Assembly (NCBI GenBank): GCA_947456995.1
Contig: CANGVB010000330.1
Span: 1-5,176, forward strand
Direction of reading: 5' to 3'
From: Bryobacteraceae bacterium
GTDB taxonomy: Bacteria; Acidobacteriota; Terriglobia; Bryobacterales; Bryobacteraceae
Length of the DNA stretch: 5,176 nucleotides
Position numbers and translations under genes: made by a program. Under the pieces are notes generated by a model. The model did no database searches. It had not been told where the DNA came from and saw only the letters and a list, made by a program, of their open reading frames with translations. Positions 1 to 5,176 of the stretch are shown piece after piece; the first letter of the stretch is position 1; each line of letters begins with the position of its first letter.

Positions 1-613
1 ACATCGCTACGGCAGTGCCGTGACCACTGCGATCGAGGGCAGTCGTATCCGGATCGCTGCGGGAAAACAATGCGGCATAAGATCGCGCCACGATCACTTT
101 CTTGTTTGTGTATGCAAGGTCGCGGTCGTTATCGGCTTTCGGAAATCCATCTATGGAATCATAACCAGCATCGGCAAAGCCTTTATGCTTCAGCTCAATG
201 CCGCTGTCTAGAATCCCGATCTTGATTCCCTTGCCGGCATTGGCGATGCCAAGCGTCTCCCAGGCTGCTGTAACGGCATGTACCTGAGCGGCACGATCGA
301 GGGTCTTCTGGAAGAGCCTCACCTTGTGCACACGGGCTACATCTGATAACTGACCGGCAAGGCTTCCAGCCTGGCCATTGTCTTCTGGAGCTTCTACCAA
401 CAAGGTGTTGGCAACATTGTCGGTACGCCCCATCACCTTGAAACCCCGGGCACCCAAGGCGGCCTCGACGCGTTGTTGCCGCGCCTTGGCCCTGGTACGC
501 CTCTCAGCGGGCCGCTCCTGGCTTTCTTCTTTCAGTTCTACGATGAACTGGTTCGGGACGAACTGTGCGTAAAGGCCACCAATCAAGGACAAAAGCAGAA
601 GGATACTGCGCAT
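1..613 (-). CDS. Secreted subtilisin-family (S8) serine protease, 3' part cut by window edge
   Basis: This is the first 204 codons of an exported subtilase; the reading frame is still open at base 1. The protein starts with a signal peptide (residues 1 to about 16, MRSILLLLSLIGGLYA, then QF). Next comes a propeptide-like region resembling inhibitor I9 (about 18-105, with FIVELKEE near its start), and then the catalytic domain. Two of the three catalytic residues are visible: Asp136 in GILDSGIE and His198 in DRSGHGTAVA. The Ser (GTS motif) would lie beyond the window. S8 enzymes with this layout are made as zymogens, and the propeptide folds and inhibits the protease until it is cleaved. The ATG at 613-611 lies 2 nt after the stop of the upstream LTxxQ gene, and a GGAG (622-625) is 8 nt upstream, inside that gene's end, so translation is probably coupled. 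The family call is secure. The substrate and any C-terminal domains are unknown. Confidence 0.93.
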   Translation of the reverse strand, partial: MRSILLLLSLIGGLYAQFVPNQFIVELKEESQERPAERRTRAKARQQRVEAALGARGFKVMGRTDNVANTLLVEAPEDNGQAGSLAGQLSDVARVHKVRLFQKTLDRAAQVHAVTAAWETLGIANAGKGIKIGILDSGIELKHKGFADAGYDSIDGFPKADNDRDLAYTNKKVIVARSYAALFSRSDPDTTALDRSGHGTAVAM

Positions 614-615
614 CT

Positions 616-1080
616 TTATTGCTCCACTTCCGCACTGGCAGGCAGCGTTGACTGGGTTGCCGGCTTGGCAAGATCATTGATTCGACCCAGCTTGTGGCGT
701 TGATCCCCATCGAGGATGAGCCGGAAGCGTTCGATCGTGGCACATTCTATCGCCATCATTTGTGCCTGAACTGTGGAGATTGTGTTCACCAGAGGCCGCC
801 ACTGCGCAGCGGGACTGCCGCTTGAGAGTGCGAGGTCAAGGGCAGTCTGCGTTTGCTTCAAACGCTCACTCAAAGGAAAGAGTTTTACCCGCGCCTCGGC
901 AAAGGCAAGATCAGAAGCAACCATCTGTGCTTCGGTCAAAACAAGGTAATCCGCGAGGAATGCCTTCACTTGATCGTTGTTGTAGATCACAGGAGTGATC
1001 TTGGTAATTCCAGCCCCGGACTGCGACAGAAGCGGCAAGGCCGCCACTACGCATATCGAAATCAACCTTTGAATCTGCAT
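616..1080 (-). CDS. Small secreted LTxxQ-motif (Spy/CpxP-like) helical protein
   Basis: This 154-residue protein has an N-terminal signal peptide (about residues 1-20: a basic start, then ICVVAALPLL). The rest is mostly helix-forming, rich in Ala, Leu, Gln and Arg, with a low-complexity tail (about 138-154). Two LTxxQ-type motifs are visible: LTEAQ at 48-52 and LDGDQ at 123-127. These are spaced like the paired motifs of the Spy/CpxP/CnrX superfamily, whose members are periplasmic helical hairpins acting as chaperones, stress sensors or metal sensors. No His/Met-rich metal site is evident. Cys112 is the only Cys in the mature part. The gene lies 73 nt after the caspase-like gene and its TAA is 2 nt before the subtilase ATG, so it is very likely in their operon. 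No good Shine-Dalgarno precedes the ATG; a GAGG sits about 13 nt upstream. The superfamily assignment rests on two short motifs and overall character, so a generic helical secreted protein remains possible. Confidence 0.75.
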   Translation of the reverse strand: MQIQRLISICVVAALPLLSQSGAGITKITPVIYNNDQVKAFLADYLVLTEAQMVASDLAFAEARVKLFPLSERLKQTQTALDLALSSGSPAAQWRPLVNTISTVQAQMMAIECATIERFRLILDGDQRHKLGRINDLAKPATQSTLPASAEVEQ

Positions 1081-1110
1081 TTGGTTTCTTCTACCTCAAC
1101 CCATCAGACG

Positions 1111-1143
1111 CACTCAAGTCGCGATTCCGGTGCACTGCGAGTG
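1111..1143 (-). other. Imperfect hairpin between caspase-like gene and LTxxQ gene
   Basis: In the 73-nt spacer an inverted repeat pairs CACTC (1111-1115) with GAGTG (1139-1143), and then AGT with ACT further in, across a small bulge. No T-run follows it, so it does not look like an intrinsic terminator. It could be an RNA processing or stability element, or chance. Confidence 0.25.
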
Positions 1144-1153
1144 TAAAGAAACA

Positions 1154-2680
1154 TTAAGTGAGATTTGGCCCGGCGCAACGAAAGCCGAAGTCCATATAGG
1201 TGGTTTCTAGATCTGGCAGCATGGACCGTCTCCATATCTTTACCTGATCGACTTTTTGAACGAAGCTTCCACCACGGACAACGATTTTGGAGGAATCTCC
1301 TGTGGCCATGGCAAATTCGGCGGCATTGCCGATCATGTCGAAAAGCCCCCAGGCGTTTGGCTTCTTTTGCGCAACCAGACGGGTGACTTCGCCTGTCTTG
1401 AGCAAAGAGGTAACGGTGTTTGAGGCGTCCAGCGCCAGCCAGGCGTAATCCTGAATCGGTAGCGGCTGGTCTGCTTCTGAGCCTGCGCGAGCGGCAAACT
1501 CCCATTGAAATTCAGTAGGCAAATAGAGCCCCACCTTACGGCAGTACTGCTGCGCATCCACCGGGCTGATGTCTGTCACTGGCAAGCGCGATCGCAGTTC
1601 GGCCGACAATTCCAAATGAGCGGCAGATTGCAAAGCAGGCACAGATCCCATCACTTTCTCGTAAGCCGCACGGGTAACTTCTGTTTCGCCGATCCAGAAG
1701 CCGGAACCGATATGGATTGGCCGGACCGCCTGTTCATTGGGCGCGCACTGACCGGGAGAAGAGCAGCCGATCATACCCGGCCCGCTGGGAATGTATATGT
1801 AATTCAGCCCGTCTTTGGAATGCAGTCGTTTTTCGTTTGCAGCAGGGGCAGGGCCGTTTGTTGCCGGTGTCTTTGCGGGCGGGAGCACAAAGGGGGCTGA
1901 CGCGGCAGACGCGGCATTGACAGGAATTGGCAGCTCCATAAAGTAGAAGTCCTCGAGCAAGCCAGAATAACTAAAGGGAGTCTGTCGGCCCTTGGACTCG
2001 GCATAAACCTTTGCCCTCACCCGAGTGAAGAGGCTTTCCAAACCAACGCCGAATCTGCGGATTTCACTCAGCAGGTGTTTTGTGAAGAGGCCATTGCGCT
2101 CGTTTGGGTTGTCATCTGCCGTTTTGCCCTCGTCGGCAGCAAAAGCGATGAAAGCACCGGCTCCGCCCATCCCAACCAGGCCTCCGCCTCCAGAGCGTGT
2201 GCCGCGAAAGGGATTGGACCTGCAGGCATCAAGAATCAGGATGGACAGGGCGACGTTACGGCTTTTCACCAGATCGCGGACTCGGGCCGCGGAGTAGGCC
2301 TGGTACCGAATGTCGGCCTCGGATTCAGCGGCGAAGGAAACAGGCAGGAGAAAGTTCTCACCCTCTGCGCCAATGCCGTGACCGCTGAAATAAAACAGGG
2401 CAACATCGCCTTCCTTCAAGCTCTGGACAAAACGCTGCACTGCCATATCCATCGTTCGCAGATCGGCATCAAGAACGAGCTCTGTCTGAAAACCAGTGTT
2501 CCTCAGGGTTGCATCGAGATCCGTTGCATCGTTAACCGCGTTGGCGAGAGCTTGTTTTGGATAACGATTGTTGCCAATCAGCAGTGCTTTGCGATGAGGT
2601 GATACCTCGATTCGCAAGTCGCGCTGCTGAGCCATCGCAGTCAGGACGGTCAGCACGCAAAACAATCGAATCATCATCAA
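1154..2680 (-). CDS. Secreted caspase-like (C14, metacaspase/orthocaspase) protease fused to an FGE/SUMF1-like domain
   Basis: This 508-residue protein has three parts. First is a signal peptide (1 to about 17, ending AMA before QQ). Second is a caspase-like domain (about 29-250) with the catalytic dyad His101 in YFSGHG and Cys153 in LILDACRSNPF. Asp151, two residues before the Cys, is the position that gives metacaspases their Arg/Lys preference at P1, so basic P1 specificity is inferred. Third, after a Pro/Ala-rich linker (about 253-282), comes a formylglycine-generating-enzyme-like domain (about 290-505) with GETEVT (331-336), LPTEFQWEFAARAG (387-400), GLFDMIGNAAEF (445-456), VVRGGSF (467-473) and the terminal GFRCA. 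The two cysteines that catalyse formylglycine formation are absent (Gln475 and Val480 by alignment after GGSF), so this half is probably a binding or structural module. Codon 1 is TTG, followed by two ATGs (2677, 2674). The GGAGGGG upstream best suits the TTG, but the ATG at 2677 is a close alternative. Caspase/FGE fusions are known in Acidobacteriota and Cyanobacteria; the substrate is unknown. Confidence 0.93.
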   Translation of the reverse strand: MMMIRLFCVLTVLTAMAQQRDLRIEVSPHRKALLIGNNRYPKQALANAVNDATDLDATLRNTGFQTELVLDADLRTMDMAVQRFVQSLKEGDVALFYFSGHGIGAEGENFLLPVSFAAESEADIRYQAYSAARVRDLVKSRNVALSILILDACRSNPFRGTRSGGGGLVGMGGAGAFIAFAADEGKTADDNPNERNGLFTKHLLSEIRRFGVGLESLFTRVRAKVYAESKGRQTPFSYSGLLEDFYFMELPIPVNAASAASAPFVLPPAKTPATNGPAPAANEKRLHSKDGLNYIYIPSGPGMIGCSSPGQCAPNEQAVRPIHIGSGFWIGETEVTRAAYEKVMGSVPALQSAAHLELSAELRSRLPVTDISPVDAQQYCRKVGLYLPTEFQWEFAARAGSEADQPLPIQDYAWLALDASNTVTSLLKTGEVTRLVAQKKPNAWGLFDMIGNAAEFAMATGDSSKIVVRGGSFVQKVDQVKIWRRSMLPDLETTYMDFGFRCAGPNLT

Positions 2681-2691
2681 GGACAGTTTAA

Positions 2692-2698
2692 CCCCTCC
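2692..2698 (-). promoter_or_regulatory. Ribosome-binding site of the caspase-like gene
   Basis: GGAGGGG on the minus strand lies 11 nt before the TTG at 2680, 14 nt before the ATG at 2677 and 17 nt before the ATG at 2674. The sequence is strong but the spacing is long for all three, which favours the most upstream start. It begins only about 2 nt after the T-run of the trxA terminator. Confidence 0.6.
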
Positions 2699-2735
2699 AA
2701 TAAAAAGAAAGAAGGCAGCCGAGGCTGCCTTCTTT
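2699..2735 (-). terminator. Intrinsic (rho-independent) terminator after trxA
   Basis: A perfect 13-bp inverted repeat pairs AAAGAAGGCAGCC (2708-2720) with GGCTGCCTTCTTT (2723-2735) around a 2-base centre, so in practice it is a 12-bp stem with a 4-nt loop. On the minus strand it is followed by TTTCTTTTTATT (2710-2699). It starts 23 nt after the trxA stop. The plus-strand side also has a short TTCTTTT, so it may work both ways, but no plus-strand gene ends here. Confidence 0.92.
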
Positions 2736-2750
2736 TCGTTGCAAGCTTGA

Positions 2751-2778
2751 ATTATCGATTAAGCGACGTGAGCTTCAA
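2751..2778 (-). promoter_or_regulatory. Candidate sigma70-type promoter for the caspase-like operon
   Basis: On the minus strand, TTGAAG (2778-2773, four of six matches to TTGACA) is separated by 16 nt from GATAAT (2756-2751, five of six matches to TATAAT). The element overlaps the last codons of trxA. The predicted start point near 2744 lies just before the terminator hairpin, so the hairpin would sit in the caspase leader RNA. It was found by eye only, and Acidobacteriota promoters are poorly characterised. Confidence 0.35.
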
Positions 2779-3091
2779 TCATCTTGACGAGGTCTGCCTT
2801 GGAAACAGCACCTACGCGCTGCTCGACAACCTTGCCCTCTTTAAAGAGAAGCAGTGTCGGGATTCCGCGAACGTTGTAACGGGAAGCGGAGCCACCGTTA
2901 TCGTCTACGTTCAATTTGCCGACCTTGATCTTGCCGCTGTATTCATCGGCAAATGCGTCAACTGTGGGGCCGATCATGCGGCAGGGGCCGCACCATTCTG
3001 CCCAAAAGTCTACAAGCACCGGAAGCTCTGAGTTCAGTACCTCAGTGTCCCAAGCCGAATCTGTAAAAGTGAGTGTGTTTGCTCCAGCCAT
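2759..3091 (-). CDS. trxA: Thioredoxin
   Basis: This 110-residue cytoplasmic protein-disulfide reductase is full length for the family. It carries the redox motif WCGPC (residues 33-37, Cys34 and Cys37), preceded by the usual VDFWAE, and the cis-proline loop RGIPT (cis-Pro78). The C-terminal strand and helix are intact (LLFKEGKVV, then VGAVSKADL). Thioredoxin is reduced by thioredoxin reductase and supplies electrons to ribonucleotide reductase, peroxiredoxins, methionine sulfoxide reductase and others. The frame opens two codons earlier at a TTG (3097), but the ATG at 3091 is chosen because GGAG (3099-3102) sits 7 nt before it. The gene follows glgA after 60 nt with no terminator in between, so read-through from glgA is likely. 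A strong terminator follows it. Confidence 0.97.
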   Translation of the reverse strand: MAGANTLTFTDSAWDTEVLNSELPVLVDFWAEWCGPCRMIGPTVDAFADEYSGKIKVGKLNVDDNGGSASRYNVRGIPTLLLFKEGKVVEQRVGAVSKADLVKMIEAHVA

Positions 3092-3098
3092 TTTCAAT

Positions 3099-3102
3099 CT
3101 CC
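3099..3102 (-). promoter_or_regulatory. Ribosome-binding site of trxA
   Basis: GGAG on the minus strand lies 7 nt before the ATG at 3091 and only 1 nt before the alternative TTG at 3097. It therefore decides the start in favour of the ATG. Confidence 0.75.
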
Positions 3103-3151
3103 AAACGTTAAGATGCGATTCGCGGGGAAAAGTCGCAAACCTCTATTTTAA

Positions 3152-4576
3152 TTACGAGCGGCTCAACAATTCCTTGTACAGCGCAGAATACCCTCGCGCC
3201 GATTGTGCCCAGGAAAAATCCTTTTCCATGGCTGTTTCCTGCATCTTCTGAAAGCGGGGAGGGTCGGCATAAACAGCCAGCGCGTGGCGCAGGCATTCCG
3301 CCAGATCCCAGCTATCAAAACGCCAGAACTTGAATCCCGTCTCTACATCAATCGTATCATCGAGGCCGCCGGTGGCGCGTACCACCGGTAAGGTACCGTA
3401 ACGCAGACTGTACATCTGATTCAGCCCGCAAGGCTCGTAGCGCGAAGGCATCAGAAAGAGGGCAGAGGCTGCCTCAATGCGGTGCGCCATCTTGTTGTTG
3501 AAACCATGCCAGAAGACCATTCGATCGGGGTACTTCTGGGCGTAGCCGGCAAAGAGATTCTCGGTATCCTTTTCGCCGGAGCCCAAGACCACCAGGGTGG
3601 CATCGCGCCAGCCCAGCATCTCGTCGAGAACGCTGCCCACCAGATCGAAGCCTTTCTGGTGAGCGAGCCTGGAGACGATTCCGATCAATGGGCGGGATAT
3701 GCGCCGGCCCATGCCAAACTCGTCGAGAAGGCTCTGCTTGCAAACCAATTTTCCTGCCAGGTTGGTGGAGTCGTAATTGGCGGGAATGTGAGGGTCAGTT
3801 CGAGGATCCCATTCCTCGTAGTCACAGCCATTAAGCAGGCCGCGTAAAACTCCGCTCCGAGCCCGAAGCAACCCATCCATGCCAAAGCCAAACTCGGGAG
3901 TCTGGATTTCTTCGGCATATCTGGGGCTGACGGTAGTTAATGCGTCGGCAAAAACGATGCCGGATTTCAGCAGGCTGGCCGCGCCATTGAACTCAAGCAA
4001 GTCGCTGCGGTAGAAGCGATCCTCAATGCCGGCCTCCCACAATTTGCTACGGGGCATCAGGCCCTGGTAGCCGAGGTTGTGAATCGTAAAGACCGTTTTG
4101 GCCCCGTAGAAAGCCGGGTCGCCCGTGACAAAGTTCTTGAGGAATAGAGGAAGCAGGCCAGCTTGCCAGTCGTGACAATGGAAAATCTGTGTGGGGAATA
4201 GATAGCGCGCAATGCCAAGGGCCGCGCTGCACAGAAGCGCATAACGGATATGGTTATCGCCGAAATCGCCGAACTTGTCGCCATAGAAGCCATCGCGACC
4301 GTAAAGGCCAAGATGCTCGACAAAGAAGAATTGGGTGCCCCGGACAACTTTTTTGTAGATGTCGCATTCGTAGAATCCTCCGCCCAGATAAACCCGTAAA
4401 CCGGAGTAAACCTTCTCGGCACCGGAGACGTCTATTGACCCATAACGAGGCAAAACGACGGCACACTCATCGCCCAGTGCATTCAGTTCAGGCGGCAAAG
4501 CGCCCAAAACATCAGCCAGCCCACCCGTTTTTGCGAAAGGGGCGGCTTCGCTCGAAATCATCAGTACGCGCGACAT
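3152..4576 (-). CDS. glgA: Glycogen synthase (ADP-glucose type, GT5)
   Basis: GlgA transfers glucose from ADP-glucose to the non-reducing end of an alpha-1,4-glucan in bacterial glycogen synthesis (EC 2.4.1.21). With the start used here the protein is 474 residues, normal for the family. The N-terminal Rossmann domain opens with MSRVLMISSEAAPFAKTGG, where Lys16 of KTGG is the ADP-glucose-binding Lys. HCHDW (133-137) and FTIHNLGYQG (His166) follow. The C-terminal domain has VSRLAHQKG (Arg303, Lys308), the SRYEPCGLNQMY motif with Glu381, and TGGLDDT. These match the catalytic positions of E. coli GlgA (Asp137, His161, Arg300, Lys305, Glu377) with small offsets. The frame extends to 4648 and has another ATG at 4588, but the family normally begins at the codon used here. 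No candidate start has a good ribosome-binding site. No other glycogen gene (glgB, glgC, glgP) lies in the window; trxA follows. Confidence 0.96.
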   Translation of the reverse strand: MSRVLMISSEAAPFAKTGGLADVLGALPPELNALGDECAVVLPRYGSIDVSGAEKVYSGLRVYLGGGFYECDIYKKVVRGTQFFFVEHLGLYGRDGFYGDKFGDFGDNHIRYALLCSAALGIARYLFPTQIFHCHDWQAGLLPLFLKNFVTGDPAFYGAKTVFTIHNLGYQGLMPRSKLWEAGIEDRFYRSDLLEFNGAASLLKSGIVFADALTTVSPRYAEEIQTPEFGFGMDGLLRARSGVLRGLLNGCDYEEWDPRTDPHIPANYDSTNLAGKLVCKQSLLDEFGMGRRISRPLIGIVSRLAHQKGFDLVGSVLDEMLGWRDATLVVLGSGEKDTENLFAGYAQKYPDRMVFWHGFNNKMAHRIEAASALFLMPSRYEPCGLNQMYSLRYGTLPVVRATGGLDDTIDVETGFKFWRFDSWDLAECLRHALAVYADPPRFQKMQETAMEKDFSWAQSARGYSALYKELLSRS

Positions 4577-4613
4577 TGCTTTGTCCATTCTGCCAGAGAG
4601 GTAAACTTTTAGT
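4577..4613. promoter_or_regulatory. Very short divergent intergenic region
   Basis: Only 37 bp (25 bp if glgA starts at 4588) separate the glgA start from the TTG start of the plus-strand gene. There is no room for two back-to-back promoters with leaders, so at least one promoter must lie inside the opposing coding region. I saw no convincing -35/-10 pair in either direction. Confidence 0.5.
4595..4601 (+). promoter_or_regulatory. Probable ribosome-binding site of the plus-strand secreted protein
   Basis: AGAGAGG lies 12 nt before the TTG at 4614. The spacing is somewhat long, but this is the only Shine-Dalgarno-like sequence near the point where a signal peptide begins in frame, which supports the TTG start. 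Confidence 0.45.
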
Positions 4614-5176
4614 TTGAAACGTCTGCTTCTTCCCCTTCTTTTTAGCATTTCTATCGGCTTGGCTCAGCAATCCTCGATGGAGGTGAACCCGAGTCTTTTC
4701 GCAACCATGGCAGCGATCAATGCAGCCGGTTACGATGCAGATCTGGCCAGCAATGCCAATTCCCCGATTCGGGCGCAGATTCGGCAATGGGCTGAAACGG
4801 CCAAACCCAAGGTGCTCGAACAACTCAAAGAGTTCTATGCGGCGCATCGCAAATCAGATCCCACCCGCGACCTCAGCCAGTACATATCGTTCGCACTGTG
4901 CCTGGAGCTTTACAACGCCGAGGACGGCCCTGATTTTCGCTACCGCATGAGGCTCTCAGACCTGCCACCCGATGTGCAGGAACTCGACGGCTTTGAAAAA
5001 ATCCTGACACGCTTCTATCGTGAAACCAAGCTTGGCGATTTGATGGCCAGGAATCAGGCTGCGATTGATAGCAGTTTAGAGCCCTACCACGCACCCGTAA
5101 CCCTCGCTCTGCAGCAGATCGACGGATACTTGCGCAATCCGCGCAACAACGGCGTCAAGGGCAACTTCTACGTTTA
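4614..5176 (+). CDS. Secreted protein of unknown function, TTG start, 3' part cut by window edge
   Basis: The first 187 codons of an exported protein are present, and the frame is open at the right edge. Read from the TTG, the product begins M-KRLLLPLLFSISIGLA and then QQSS, a textbook signal peptide with cleavage after Ala17. The next in-frame start, ATG 4677, would remove the signal peptide, so TTG is chosen. The frame is closed upstream by a TAA at 4602. The mature part is soluble and mostly helical, with recognisable stretches AAINAAGYDADL (33-44), KEFYAAHRKSDPTRDLSQYI (72-91) and LPPDVQELDGFEKILTRFYR (117-136). No catalytic motif or membrane segment is seen in the visible part. I do not recognise a characterised family; the composition suggests a conserved acidobacterial secreted protein. 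It is transcribed away from glgA. Confidence 0.8.
   Translation, partial: MKRLLLPLLFSISIGLAQQSSMEVNPSLFATMAAINAAGYDADLASNANSPIRAQIRQWAETAKPKVLEQLKEFYAAHRKSDPTRDLSQYISFALCLELYNAEDGPDFRYRMRLSDLPPDVQELDGFEKILTRFYRETKLGDLMARNQAAIDSSLEPYHAPVTLALQQIDGYLRNPRNNGVKGNFYV

Noticed and set aside
853..1146. Plus-strand open frame across the LTxxQ gene and its upstream spacer
   Set aside because: It is antisense to a gene with a clear signal peptide and paired motifs, and its product has no recognisable character.
2075..2602. Plus-strand open frame of 175 codons inside the caspase-like gene
   Set aside because: It lies antisense to the conserved caspase domain, its translation looks like no protein family, and the minus-strand frame carries intact catalytic motifs.
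3092..3151. Possible terminator or trxA promoter between glgA and trxA
   Set aside because: Only a 5-bp stem with a 14-nt loop and no T-run is present. The best promoter-like pair (TTGCGA with CATCTT) is too weak to support.
3482..3847. Plus-strand open frame of 121 codons inside glgA
   Set aside because: It is antisense to a fully conserved GlgA C-terminal domain and is best explained as a shadow of its codon usage.
4577..4648. N-terminal extension of GlgA from the ATG at 4648
   Set aside because: The added 24 residues are basic and not typical of GlgA, they overlap the signal peptide of the divergent gene, and the family normally begins right at VLMISSEAAPFAKTGG.
4720..4950. Plus-strand ATG frame of 76 codons
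   Set aside because: It is out of frame with the longer signal-peptide-bearing reading frame that starts at 4614 and continues to the window end.
1..5176. CRISPR array, tRNA/rRNA, insertion sequence, attachment site or tandem repeats
   Set aside because: None was seen on either strand by eye; nearly all bases are covered by coding sequence.

Overview
The window looks like a chromosomal segment of an Acidobacteriota bacterium, most likely from the Solibacter/Bryobacter side (Bryobacterales). This placement is inferred from gene style rather than from a marker: moderately high GC, a secreted caspase-like/FGE-like fusion, a subtilase with an I9-like propeptide, signal peptides that often end just before Gln, and a GlgA that begins close to the KTGG motif. 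No rRNA, tRNA, IS element, CRISPR array or long repeat was seen.

Layout. Five genes lie on the minus strand and one on the plus strand. Reading the minus strand in transcription order (right to left): glgA (glycogen synthase, about 4576-3152) and trxA (thioredoxin, 3091-2759), followed by a strong intrinsic terminator at 2709-2735. Then come a secreted caspase-like protease fused to an FGE/SUMF1-like domain (2680-1154), a small secreted LTxxQ (Spy/CpxP-like) protein (1080-616) and a secreted subtilisin-family protease (613 to beyond base 1, so its C-terminal part with the catalytic Ser is missing). On the plus strand, a secreted protein of unknown function starts at a TTG codon at 4614, divergent from glgA, and runs off the right edge.

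How the genes may work together. glgA and trxA are housekeeping functions that may be co-transcribed. The next three genes form a tight cassette of exported proteins: two proteases of different clans (Cys-type C14 and Ser-type S8) flank a small helical LTxxQ protein, and its stop codon lies only 2 nt before the subtilase start. A joint extracytoplasmic proteolytic module is a reasonable hypothesis. The sequence alone does not prove it.

The most notable points are: the FGE-like half of the caspase lacks both catalytic cysteines; the caspase is exported; the terminator sits directly against the caspase ribosome-binding site, with a promoter-like sequence upstream of it; and the divergent gene has a non-ATG start. 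The window holds no gene-free stretch longer than about 80 bases.
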